Below are positions 1 to 6,975 of a DNA stretch of 17,361 nucleotides, piece by piece. Every line of letters begins with the position of its first letter. The first letter of the stretch is position 1. The DNA is taken from the NCBI GenBank assembly GCA_017390225.1, contig JAFPCL010000109.1, positions 1 through 17,361 on the forward strand, in the 5' to 3' direction. The translations under genes and the position numbers were made by a program. The notes below the pieces were generated by a model, which had not been told where the DNA came from, made no database searches, and saw only the letters and a list, made by a program, of their open reading frames with translations. This stretch comes from Clostridia bacterium (GTDB taxonomy: Bacteria > Bacillota > Clostridia > CAKSNL01 > HGM11501).

Positions 1-17
1 AGTTTCATGGCATCAAG

Positions 18-49
18 CAAAAAGAAATCCGCAAAAAATGCGGATTTCT
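18..49 (-). terminator. Rho-independent terminator of the isomerase/oxidoreductase operon
   Basis: Positions 23-33 and 39-49 form a perfect 11-bp inverted repeat with a 5-nt loop. Read on the minus strand the stem is followed by a short T run (about 18-22). It lies about 90 bp past the stop of the oxidoreductase gene and points the right way to end that operon. In the plus direction there is no T run, so it should be one-directional. Confidence 0.75.
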
Positions 50-136
50 ACCAAAAACAATATTTTTTAGATAAATAATTGTTTTATAAAGCGAATAAAT
101 GCTTTATTTCTGCCATGAAACGGTCCGTGCCTTTTT

Positions 137-1195
137 TTAGATATTCATTTCAATGGCTTTTCCTGTTGCTGCCGATTCAAATGCTTTTTCGATAACAACC
201 AAGGTGCGCATGGCTTCTTCTGCGGTGACAGCAAGTGCACCCTTGCCTTCTATCGCATCCACCAAGCATCTGTAGTTGTGATCTACACCGTTGATCACAT
301 CGGGAAGCGGGGTTTCGATGGTTTCGATTTCGCTTTGGCGGCGCGGGAGCATCGTGCGAGAGGGACCCATCTTGGTTTGGATAATTTCATCTGCCCAAAC
401 AAATTCTGCATCCACAGGCTTTACCGTAACGGTGGGCTGACCCCAGTCGGAAACCTGGATGGTACCGTCGGCGCAAGCGGCATACCAACGGGGCTTTCCG
501 AAGAAATTGTTGGTTGCAACTTCCACGATTGCATTGACACCATTTTCAAAGCGCAGTGTCAGATGGAAATGATCGTCAACTTCTTTATATGTATCAAATC
601 GCATGGTGCAGTACAGGCTCGAAAGCTTGCAGGGCATCATCGTCATCATCTGGTCGATCATATGCACGCCCCAGTCTAAGATAATACCGCCGCCGGTAAC
701 TTTACAATGACGCCAACCGTAGGAAAGCCCACGAGAACCGATAACACGGCTTTCAATCTGGCGAAGCTCCCCTACACCATCATTGGCAATGGCATTTTTA
801 ATACCAATATAATCAGGGTCTTTTCTGCGATTCTGATTGATGGTAAACAGCTTGCCGGTTTCATCACGCACCCGCATAACTTCTTTGAGTTCTTCCGAGC
901 TCATGGTGACGGGCTTTTCGCACATCACGTTCTTTCCTGCACGCATGGCACGGATGGCATAATCCGCATGGGCATCGTTGGGGGTTGCGATAAGAACAAT
1001 ATCAATCTCACTATCGGCAAACATGGCATCGGCAGACTCGTATGCAACAAGACCTGCATCCCGTGCGGCTTGCTGACGCGTTTCCTGCACGTCATATACA
1101 CCCTTGACGGTGATGATATCCGACAGATTATTTCGCAACTGGCTCAAGTGATAGGAAGCCATGCCACCAAATCCGATAATTCCTAAAGTATGCAT
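137..1195 (-). CDS. Gfo/Idh/MocA family NAD(P)-dependent oxidoreductase
   Basis: Predicted 352-residue cytoplasmic dehydrogenase acting on a sugar, inositol or related polyol. The N-terminus has a Rossmann-type GFGGMA loop (residues 8-13). The family's EKP motif is at 93-95, whose lysine is a usual catalytic residue. The C-terminal half contains GGGIILDWGVHMID, with Asp174 and His178 placed like the family's catalytic Asp/His pair. Length fits the family (330-390). I start at ATG 1195 rather than the in-frame codon at 1213, because 1213 lies inside the upstream gene and 1195 starts 5 nt after that gene's stop. It is the last gene of a three-gene operon behind two isomerase/epimerase genes, which suggests oxidation of a carbohydrate that the barrels rearrange or cleave. 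The exact substrate cannot be read from sequence; the family assignment is secure. Confidence 0.88.
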   Translation of the reverse strand: MHTLGIIGFGGMASYHLSQLRNNLSDIITVKGVYDVQETRQQAARDAGLVAYESADAMFADSEIDIVLIATPNDAHADYAIRAMRAGKNVMCEKPVTMSSEELKEVMRVRDETGKLFTINQNRRKDPDYIGIKNAIANDGVGELRQIESRVIGSRGLSYGWRHCKVTGGGIILDWGVHMIDQMMTMMPCKLSSLYCTMRFDTYKEVDDHFHLTLRFENGVNAIVEVATNNFFGKPRWYAACADGTIQVSDWGQPTVTVKPVDAEFVWADEIIQTKMGPSRTMLPRRQSEIETIETPLPDVINGVDHNYRCLVDAIEGKGALAVTAEEAMRTLVVIEKAFESAATGKAIEMNI

Positions 1196-1200
1196 AATTC

Positions 1201-2166
1201 TTATGCCCACCACATTTGGGCGGGTTCCTCCTTAATAATAATATCTTTCAAGAAAGCAACTGCTTTTTCAAGACCTTCTCTGCGGCTCATGGCGCTATCT
1301 TCATGCTCGATGGAGATGGCACCGTCGTAACCGGTCTGGCGAAGTGCCAGAATGATATCCTTCCACACAGCGGCATCATGGCCATAGCCTACAGTACGGA
1401 ACACCCAGCTACGGTCTAAATCTCTGCCGTAGTGAGAAGTGTCCAGCACACCGTTGACAGATGCGTTATGTGCATCAATCTTGGTATCTTTGGCATGGAA
1501 ATGATGAATTGCGCCTTCCAATGCACGGATAGACATCACAGGATCCATACCCTGCCAGAACAGGTGGCTGGGGTCGAAGTTTGCGCCTAAAATATCGCCG
1601 ACCTCTTTACGGATGCGAAGCATCGTTGCTGTGTTGTACACACAGAAGCCGGGATGCATTTCAAAAGCGATTTTCTTGATACCGTGATTTTCGGCACGCT
1701 TTGCGGCATCCTTCCAATACGGAATCAGAACATCGTTCCATTGATAGTCTAAAATTGCCGTGTAATCTTCCGGCCAGGAGCAAGTGACCCAGTTGGGATA
1801 TTTGCTCTCAGGGCAATCACCGGGGCAACCGGAGAAAGTAACCACGGTGTCTACACCTAATTTTTCAGCCAGAATGAGTGTGCGTTCATAGACCGCATCA
1901 TCGTTTTTTGCACGGTCTTTGTTGGGATGCACGGGGTTACCGTGGCAAGACAGTGCTGAGATGGAAAGATTGTACTTGTCCAAAAGAGCTTTAAGCTCTT
2001 CAACTTTTTTGTCATCCTGCATTAAGCTTTCCGGATTCAGGTGCGCATCATTTGTGTAGCATCCTGCACCCAATTCCACCGTTTCTACGCCCAGCCCTGC
2101 CAGATAGCGAAAAGCTTCCTCTGCAGACATTCCCGAAAGCGGAACCGTTAAAACACCAAGCTTCAT
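1201..2166 (-). CDS. Sugar phosphate isomerase/epimerase family TIM barrel (AP endonuclease 2 fold)
   Basis: A 321-residue xylose-isomerase-like TIM barrel. Likely metal ligands of the family are visible at strand ends: Glu169 in FEMHPGF, Asp198 and His201 in NFDPSHLFWQG, His224 in HFHAKD, and Glu287 in SIEHED. Such proteins epimerise or isomerise sugars and inositols, and some act as lyases on 3-keto-glycosides. The start ATG at 2166 has a GGGAGG ribosome site a few bases upstream. It lies 16 bp behind a second, shorter barrel of the same superfamily and 5 bp ahead of a Gfo/Idh/MocA dehydrogenase, so the three are probably co-transcribed. The sequence is cysteine-rich around 114-129, which I cannot interpret. 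Specific substrate unknown. Confidence 0.87.
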   Translation of the reverse strand: MKLGVLTVPLSGMSAEEAFRYLAGLGVETVELGAGCYTNDAHLNPESLMQDDKKVEELKALLDKYNLSISALSCHGNPVHPNKDRAKNDDAVYERTLILAEKLGVDTVVTFSGCPGDCPESKYPNWVTCSWPEDYTAILDYQWNDVLIPYWKDAAKRAENHGIKKIAFEMHPGFCVYNTATMLRIRKEVGDILGANFDPSHLFWQGMDPVMSIRALEGAIHHFHAKDTKIDAHNASVNGVLDTSHYGRDLDRSWVFRTVGYGHDAAVWKDIILALRQTGYDGAISIEHEDSAMSRREGLEKAVAFLKDIIIKEEPAQMWWA

Positions 2167-2182
2167 TTTTTATTCCTCCCGA

Positions 2183-2905
2183 TCAATCTAAATTTTTGCG
2201 TAAAAAGGCTACGCTCTTTTCTAAATCTGCCCATTTTTTATCATCCAAAGGCCCGTCCTGTTCCACCACAATTTGTGCATGAGGAACAATAGAAAGAGCC
2301 TCTAAAGTCTTCACGCATCCGCTACCTACGGCACAAAGTGCTCCCTCGGCGGCTGTGATGTCTTTTGCATGAACAAAAAGGATACGATCTTTATAGCGTT
2401 CAACAAAAGCAACCAAATCTTCTCCGCCACGGGTGACCCATGCCATATCGGGCTGCATCTTCACATACTTCGGGTCACAATTTTCCAGGAACAAATCCAT
2501 ATAACGCTTCCCTGTTTTTTCATCGCGCTGAAATTCTTCCGTGTGGTTGTGATAAGAAAGTGCAATGCCGTGCTCAAAAAGCTTCTTGCCCACGTCCTCT
2601 AACCACTTGGCACTCTCCATCGTATGCTCATAGCTTTCAAAACGATATGCCGGAAGCACGATATGATTCGTTCCCACTTTGGTCAGGTAATCGATTTCTG
2701 CATCGATATTACCGATATTCCCGTGACTGCTGACGGGCTTCAAGCCGATTTCTTCAAGTGTTCTTTTCATTTCCTCCGGGGGCAAGGGATACCCTGCGAA
2801 TTCAACAGCCGTGTATCCCATATCACGCACGCGGCGAAGTGTCCCGATAAAATCCTGCCCGCAAGCATCGGCAACACTATACAATTGCAATGCAATGTCT
2901 GTCAT
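2183..2905 (-). CDS. Sugar phosphate isomerase/epimerase family TIM barrel, short form
   Basis: A 240-residue AP-endonuclease-2/xylose-isomerase-like barrel, first gene of the leftward operon. Conserved positions visible are SYHNHTEEF (His119, His121, Glu123), the putative metal-binding Asp153 in QPDMAWV, His179 in FVHAKD, and Glu215 in VVEQDG. It is shorter than its neighbour barrel and only distantly similar to it, so the pair is not a recent tandem duplication. ATG 2905 is preceded by AGAAAGGA at good spacing, and a consensus promoter lies 63-91 bp upstream. Barrels of this length occur beside Gfo/Idh/MocA enzymes in pathways for inositol, rare sugars and keto-glycosides. The reaction is not determined here. 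Confidence 0.87.
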   Translation of the reverse strand: MTDIALQLYSVADACGQDFIGTLRRVRDMGYTAVEFAGYPLPPEEMKRTLEEIGLKPVSSHGNIGNIDAEIDYLTKVGTNHIVLPAYRFESYEHTMESAKWLEDVGKKLFEHGIALSYHNHTEEFQRDEKTGKRYMDLFLENCDPKYVKMQPDMAWVTRGGEDLVAFVERYKDRILFVHAKDITAAEGALCAVGSGCVKTLEALSIVPHAQIVVEQDGPLDDKKWADLEKSVAFLRKNLD

Positions 2906-2949
2906 AATAAAGTCCTTTCTGTTTTGTCTGATGAAATCAAAAAAAGCTA

Positions 2950-2977
2950 TTGCTTTTCTCTTTTTTTATGATATAAT
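2950..2977 (+). promoter_or_regulatory. Sigma-A-type promoter of the araC-family/ribokinase operon
   Basis: -35 TTGCTT (2950-2955), 16-bp spacer, and a perfect -10 TATAAT (2972-2977) with a TG one base upstream (extended -10). The start of transcription would be near 2985, leaving a leader of about 70 nt before ATG 3056 that is largely made of U tracts. Its -10 overlaps that of the divergent operon. Confidence 0.6.
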
Positions 2978-2996
2978 ATTTAGAATAGAAATGCAA
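2968..2996 (-). promoter_or_regulatory. Sigma-A-type promoter of the isomerase/oxidoreductase operon
   Basis: On the minus strand, -35 TTGCAT (2991-2996) and -10 TATCAT (2968-2973) are separated by 17 bp. The predicted start of transcription is near 2961, giving a leader of about 55 nt before ATG 2905. The -10 overlaps the -10 of the divergent araC-family promoter (2972-2977), so the two promoters should compete for polymerase. A 6-bp inverted repeat AAAAGC/GCTTTT (2942-2947, 2952-2957) falls at the expected 5' end of this transcript and may be an operator or hairpin. Confidence 0.6.
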
Positions 2997-3000
2997 CAAC

Positions 3001-3037
3001 TTTTTTTCACTTTTTTATAACTTTTTTGCTTTTTTTT
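3001..3037 (-). promoter_or_regulatory. Phased A/T tracts, possible UP element or curved DNA
   Basis: Four uninterrupted T tracts of 6-8 bases (A tracts on the minus strand) occur at 3001-3007, 3011-3016, 3022-3027 and 3030-3037, so they begin about one helical turn apart. They start 4 bp upstream of the leftward -35 (2991-2996), where an UP element would contact the RNA polymerase alpha subunits. Phased A tracts also bend DNA. The pattern is directly visible; the effect on transcription is inferred. Confidence 0.45.
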
Positions 3038-3055
3038 AGGGAAAGGTTGGTGAAA

Positions 3056-3937
3056 ATGCTCGAATCTTATTTACTGTATGATGAATCGGAAAACTGTATG
3101 CTGTCTTTAACGGACACAATTTTAGATGAAAACTACAAAGCAGAGCTGCATATTCATCCATGGCTGGAGATTTCTTTTATCAAAAGCGGAAGCGGATTAT
3201 ATCACATCGATGACCGTTTATACGAGCTTCGCACCGGTGATGTTGTTGTCATCAGCTCCACGGAACATCATTGCATTGAAATGTTGCCGGGCGGACACCT
3301 GGTCAATTGTGTAATTCATTTTAATCCGGACTTTTTATGCTCATCGCCCAAAAATTCCATTGATTACCGCTTTTTGCAGATTTTTTTCGAACGCAGTGCA
3401 AAATTCTCTAATGTTTTGGATCGTGACAACTCGGCTACTGCCGGCATCTATCAGCTTTTGCACGAGATTCAGCAAGAACTTATGGATCAGTTGCCCGGCT
3501 ATGAATTGATGATTAAAATCAAATTGCAAAATGTATTTGCCAATATCATCCGACACTATGACTACTGCCCCAACGAGGAGAAGCCTGCCATTTCTGCCCG
3601 TGATCTGAAAATCATCCGCGAAGTATATATTTATATCTCTGATCATCTGAATGAAAATTTAACCTTGGAAGACTTATCCGGCATTGCCAATATGAGCCCG
3701 TCGTATTTTTCCACCTTTTTCAAAAAACACAACGGTCTTTCCCCTTTTGAGTATATTACCAACCGTCGTGTGCGGCGTGCCATTGAATTAATCCAAACTT
3801 CAAACCGCAGTTTAACGGATATTGCCTTTTCTTGCGGTTTTAACAACAGTACCAGCTTCAATAAAGCCTTTCACCGCGTAGTCGGCAAACCCCCGTCCCA
3901 CTACCGACCGGGCTCGACCGAAAACAACAATTCATAA
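3056..3937 (+). CDS. AraC-family transcriptional regulator with N-terminal cupin domain
   Basis: A 293-residue regulator. Residues about 20-95 are a cupin-like sensing domain (HIHPWLEISFIKSG, then RTGDVVVISSTEHH). Residues about 190-285 hold the paired helix-turn-helix of AraC/XylS proteins, with LTLEDLSGIANMSPSYFSTFFKK as helix-turn-helix 1 and SLTDIAFSCGFNNSTSFNKAFH as helix-turn-helix 2, ending in the usual GKPPSHYR. I choose ATG 3056 over an in-frame TTG at 3026, because AAAGG (3042-3046) and GGTG sit just before 3056 while the TTG follows a poly-T stretch without a ribosome site. It is divergent from the isomerase operon and directly upstream of a ribokinase gene. It therefore probably controls both in response to the sugar or a derivative, acting in the 2906-3055 gap. 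Confidence 0.92.
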   Translation: MLESYLLYDESENCMLSLTDTILDENYKAELHIHPWLEISFIKSGSGLYHIDDRLYELRTGDVVVISSTEHHCIEMLPGGHLVNCVIHFNPDFLCSSPKNSIDYRFLQIFFERSAKFSNVLDRDNSATAGIYQLLHEIQQELMDQLPGYELMIKIKLQNVFANIIRHYDYCPNEEKPAISARDLKIIREVYIYISDHLNENLTLEDLSGIANMSPSYFSTFFKKHNGLSPFEYITNRRVRRAIELIQTSNRSLTDIAFSCGFNNSTSFNKAFHRVVGKPPSHYRPGSTENNNS

Positions 3938-3952
3938 AAGGAGTTATATACC

Positions 3953-4879
3953 ATGGCAAAAATCACTATCATTGGAAGTTTAAACGTTGATTTGACCGTA
4001 TTTGCAAAAGAATGTCCCGCACCGGGTGAAACGAATTTCGGCACTTCGTTGCTGATTGGCCCCGGCGGCAAAGGGCTGAATCAGGCAACAGCCGCCAAGC
4101 GCGCCGGAAGCGATGTTGCATTTATCGGAAAAATCGGCACGGATGCATTGTCCTCCGTTATCACAGCCCATTTAGAAGATGAACAGATGTGCCGTGATTA
4201 TATTCATATTTCCAAAAATCATGAAACAGGCACAGCCACCATTATTGTTGAAGCCACGGGGCAAAACCGCATCATCGTTGTGTCCGGTGCCAACACAGAA
4301 GTCACGGAAGAAGAAATTCTTTCCCTGCAAGGTGCTTTTTCCGATACAAAGCTTGTTCTTACCCAATCGGAAAACGGACTTCCTGCCATTGCCGCCGGCA
4401 AAGCCATGGCAAAAAACTTAGGTGTTCCCTTCCTTTGGAATCCCGCACCCTACCTTCCCGTGTCCGACGATATTTTAGACGGTTTGGACTTCATTTCTCC
4501 CAATGAAACAGAAAGCTTTTATTTCACCGGCATCACCGTCACCGACGAAGAAAGCGCAAAAAAAGCCGCCGATGTATTTTTCAAAAAGGGCGTTAAAAAC
4601 GTGATCATTACCATGGGATCTACCGGTGTGTTTTATTCCAACGGCACAGAAAGCTATATTCTTCCTCCCCCGCCGGCACAAGCCATCGACACCACCGGCG
4701 CCGGCGATACCTTTATGGGCGGTTTTTGTACGGCACTGGCAGAAGGCATGGATATCCATCGTGCTCTATGCTTTGCTTCCTGCACTGCCTCTTTGGCAGT
4801 ACAAAGAAAAGGTGCCGCCAAGTCCGCACCCTACCGCGCAGAAATCGATGCCTTGATGAAATCTCACTATCAATTATAA
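3953..4879 (+). CDS. rbsK: Ribokinase-type PfkB family sugar kinase
   Basis: A 308-residue kinase that phosphorylates a sugar, probably ribose or a similar pentose, with ATP in the cytoplasm. Signatures in order are GSLNVD (8-13), the PfkB first motif GGKGLNQA (38-45), NPAP (163-166), the metal/phosphate motif NETE (184-187), the nucleotide-site TMGSTG (220-225), and the anion-hole and catalytic motif DTTGAGDTF (246-254) with catalytic base Asp252. NPAP and NETE favour ribokinase over fructokinase or 2-keto-3-deoxygluconate kinase. The start has an AAAGGAG site 8 bp upstream. It follows the AraC-family gene by 15 bp and so is co-transcribed. No ribose transporter or RbsD lies beside it, so the substrate may be another sugar made by the divergent operon. 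Confidence 0.82.
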   Translation: MAKITIIGSLNVDLTVFAKECPAPGETNFGTSLLIGPGGKGLNQATAAKRAGSDVAFIGKIGTDALSSVITAHLEDEQMCRDYIHISKNHETGTATIIVEATGQNRIIVVSGANTEVTEEEILSLQGAFSDTKLVLTQSENGLPAIAAGKAMAKNLGVPFLWNPAPYLPVSDDILDGLDFISPNETESFYFTGITVTDEESAKKAADVFFKKGVKNVIITMGSTGVFYSNGTESYILPPPPAQAIDTTGAGDTFMGGFCTALAEGMDIHRALCFASCTASLAVQRKGAAKSAPYRAEIDALMKSHYQL

Positions 4880-4893
4880 TTATTTTGACGCAC

Positions 4894-4939
4894 AAAAAAT
4901 CCGCCCCTTGCATCTTCGCATGCAAGGGGCGGATTTTTT
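4894..4939. terminator. Bidirectional rho-independent terminator between convergent genes
   Basis: Positions 4894-4913 and 4920-4939 form a perfect 20-bp inverted repeat with a GC-rich core (CCGCCCC/GGGGCGG) and a 6-nt loop. A-T ends give a T run in both directions. It lies 14 bp past the ribokinase stop and 3 bp past the stop of the converging SulP gene, so it should end both transcripts. Confidence 0.92.
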
Positions 4940-4942
4940 ATT

Positions 4943-6589
4943 TTAGCTGTTGGCGGCAATAGCCTTTGCTTTTTCCAAAGCTTCATCAATATTTTTTGCG
5001 AAATAATGACTTCCCACCCGATCATAAAAACCGGATTTTTTCAGCACGGACAAAGGCTGTGCATTGGTATGGGAGAAAATCATTTGTACATTCATTTTTT
5101 CGCATGCTTTATAAAGCTCAATGAGTGTTTGCAGTGCCGATACATCCAGTGCCGGAATGTAGCGCATACGCAAAATGATAACCCGTATATCTTCTGCCAC
5201 AGGAATCTCGGCGAATTTTTCGGAGGTTGCAAAGAACATAGGCCCTTCAATTTCAAAGACCTGGGTTTTGGGCGGAATTTCTTTGGCTCTGCCTTTTTCC
5301 AAAAGATCGGGATCGCCTTTTTTCCATGTGCGGATTTTGGTGACATCCGTCATGCGCTTCATGAAAAGAATCACAGCCAGAAGAAGACCGAATTCAATGG
5401 CAACCACAAGGTCAAATACAACCGTCAGCACAAACGTTAAAACCAAAACGACAATATCGCTTTTCGGTGCTGTTTTTACGATGGCAACAAACTCGCGCCA
5501 TTCACTCATGTTATAAGCAACCATAAAGAGAATGGCGGCAATGATGGGCATGGGAATCCATGCGGCATAAGGCATAAAAACAACCAGAACCAACAAAAGA
5601 ACAATCGCATGCACCATGCCGGCAATCGGCGTTCTGCCACCGTTTTTCACATTGGCGGCGGTGCGGGCAATGGCGCCTGTGGCAGGAATACCGCCGAACA
5701 GTGCAGAACAAATATTGCCTGCGCCTTGGGCAATCAATTCCGTGTTGGAATTATGCTTATCTCCAATCATACCGTCGGATACAACACAAGAAAGTAGTGA
5801 TTCAATCGCCGCCAGCACGGCAATGGTTACTGCACTGGGGAACAGATTTTTAATCATGGCAAAATTAACGTCGGGAAGCGAAAATCTCGGTGCATCTCCC
5901 GAAATCGTGTACAAATCGCCAATGGTGTTTACCTCCATGGAAAACAGCTTGACTACAATTACGCCCACAACAACGGCAATCAAAGAACCGGGAATCTTTT
6001 TACTGACCTTCGGCCAAAGAATCAAAATCAAAAGCCCCAATGCCCCTACCAGACAGCTCTGCCAATTGAACGTAGCGAAGCTTTTTACAACAGCCGAAAG
6101 CTTTTCCATCGTTTCCACGGCATGGGTTCCTTCGGGAAATGTCAGCCCGAAGAAGTCTTTCAGCTGACCGATGACAATGGTAAGTGCGATACCGGAGGTA
6201 AACCCCGTAGTAATCGTATAGGGAATATACTTGATAAGACTACCGAAGCGGCACAGCCCCATCGCAATCAGAAGAACACCTGCCATGATGGTGGCAACAA
6301 CCAAGCCACTCATACCGTGCACGGCAACAATGCCTGCAACAATTGTTGCAAATGCGGCCGTGGGGCCCGAAATGTTCACGGAACTTCCACCCAATGCCGC
6401 AATGACAAAGCCGGCAACAATCGCCGTGTAGAGCCCCTGCTCCGGTGCTACGCCCGAGGCAATAGCAAGCGCAATGGACAGCGGCAGAGCAATGATGGCA
6501 ACAATGATACCGGCAACGATATCCTGCCCCACTTGCTTGCCTTTAAAACTTTTGATACATTCAATAAGTTTGGGATAAAATACTTTCAT
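4943..6589 (-). CDS. SulP family inorganic anion transporter with STAS domain
   Basis: A 548-residue membrane protein. Residues about 20-425 are a series of hydrophobic segments with typical SulP features: ALPLSIALAIASGVAPEQGL near the start of the membrane domain, and SGPTAAF in the region of the anion-binding helix. Residues about 445-545 form a cytoplasmic STAS domain (FEIEGPMFFATSEKF, then the loop ALDVSALQTL). Family members carry sulfate, bicarbonate, C4-dicarboxylates or other anions, often with H+ or Na+. The substrate cannot be told from sequence alone. ATG 6589 has a short AGGA site and a good promoter about 60 bp upstream. The gene stands alone, convergent with the ribokinase operon and divergent from spoIIE, so it is probably a single-gene unit. 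Confidence 0.93.
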   Translation of the reverse strand: MKVFYPKLIECIKSFKGKQVGQDIVAGIIVAIIALPLSIALAIASGVAPEQGLYTAIVAGFVIAALGGSSVNISGPTAAFATIVAGIVAVHGMSGLVVATIMAGVLLIAMGLCRFGSLIKYIPYTITTGFTSGIALTIVIGQLKDFFGLTFPEGTHAVETMEKLSAVVKSFATFNWQSCLVGALGLLILILWPKVSKKIPGSLIAVVVGVIVVKLFSMEVNTIGDLYTISGDAPRFSLPDVNFAMIKNLFPSAVTIAVLAAIESLLSCVVSDGMIGDKHNSNTELIAQGAGNICSALFGGIPATGAIARTAANVKNGGRTPIAGMVHAIVLLLVLVVFMPYAAWIPMPIIAAILFMVAYNMSEWREFVAIVKTAPKSDIVVLVLTFVLTVVFDLVVAIEFGLLLAVILFMKRMTDVTKIRTWKKGDPDLLEKGRAKEIPPKTQVFEIEGPMFFATSEKFAEIPVAEDIRVIILRMRYIPALDVSALQTLIELYKACEKMNVQMIFSHTNAQPLSVLKKSGFYDRVGSHYFAKNIDEALEKAKAIAANS

Positions 6590-6648
6590 TTTTCCTACGG
6601 CAAAAACATTTTTACCGCCTCAATCCTCCCTTGTTTGATTTCCTGCTT

Positions 6649-6677
6649 ATTATAACAAAAAACCCCTCTTTTGTCCA
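6649..6677 (-). promoter_or_regulatory. Sigma-A-type promoter of the SulP transporter gene
   Basis: On the minus strand, -35 TGGACA (6672-6677), a 17-bp spacer, and a perfect -10 TATAAT (6649-6654). Transcription would begin near 6642, about 50 nt before ATG 6589. A 14-bp inverted repeat with one mismatch (6659-6672/6691-6704) covers the spacer and reaches upstream of the -35, a suitable place for a repressor or a hairpin. Confidence 0.65.
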
Positions 6678-6901
6678 TTGCCCATTCCAAAAAAGAGTGG
6701 TTTTCATTGGGCGGATATTTGTAAAATTTGTACAAAAAAGAGAAACGAAAATTCTTTATTCCATGATACCACATATATTTTCAAATGCTCTGTTTTCTTG
6801 TTCTTCTTTGTGCTTGTTTCTTGTTTTTTCCCAAATCACTACATTCTTTTTGTTCTCTTTTGTTTGATATTCCCGAAAAGTTTTTTGCATCATTTCAACC
6901 A

Positions 6902-6936
6902 TTCGACAAACGAAGAAAGGTGCTATCCGTTACAAT
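6902..6936 (+). promoter_or_regulatory. Predicted Spo0A-activated spoIIE promoter with a 0A box
   Basis: TTCGACA at 6902-6908 is an exact match to the Spo0A binding-box consensus, and TACAAT at 6931-6936 is a good sigma-A -10. The 22-23 bp between them is too long for an ordinary promoter. It matches the known design of Bacillus spoIIE and spoIIG promoters, where a 0A box overlaps a displaced -35. A weaker half-match, TTCAACC, lies at 6894-6900. Transcription would start near 6943, about 33 nt before the TTG start of spoIIE. Confidence 0.55.
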
Positions 6937-6975
6937 ACAATCATTATTATATACTTTCAGAAAGGTGTGATTGTT

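Larger units (their letters stand above)
6590..6966. other. Intergenic region between SulP and spoIIE
   Basis: This T-rich gap contains no convincing gene. It holds the SulP promoter (6649-6677), a nearly perfect 14-bp inverted repeat (6659-6672 and 6691-6704, one mismatch) that overlaps that promoter's -35 and spacer, a palindrome TTTGTACAAA (6727-6736), and the predicted spoIIE promoter (6902-6936). The plus-strand reading frames that cross the gap are T-rich, low-complexity and lack ribosome sites, so I do not call them genes. Confidence 0.6.

Noticed and set aside
3026..3055. TTG start giving ten extra residues on the AraC-family regulator
   Set aside because: It follows a poly-T stretch with no ribosome site, whereas ATG 3056 has one at normal spacing.
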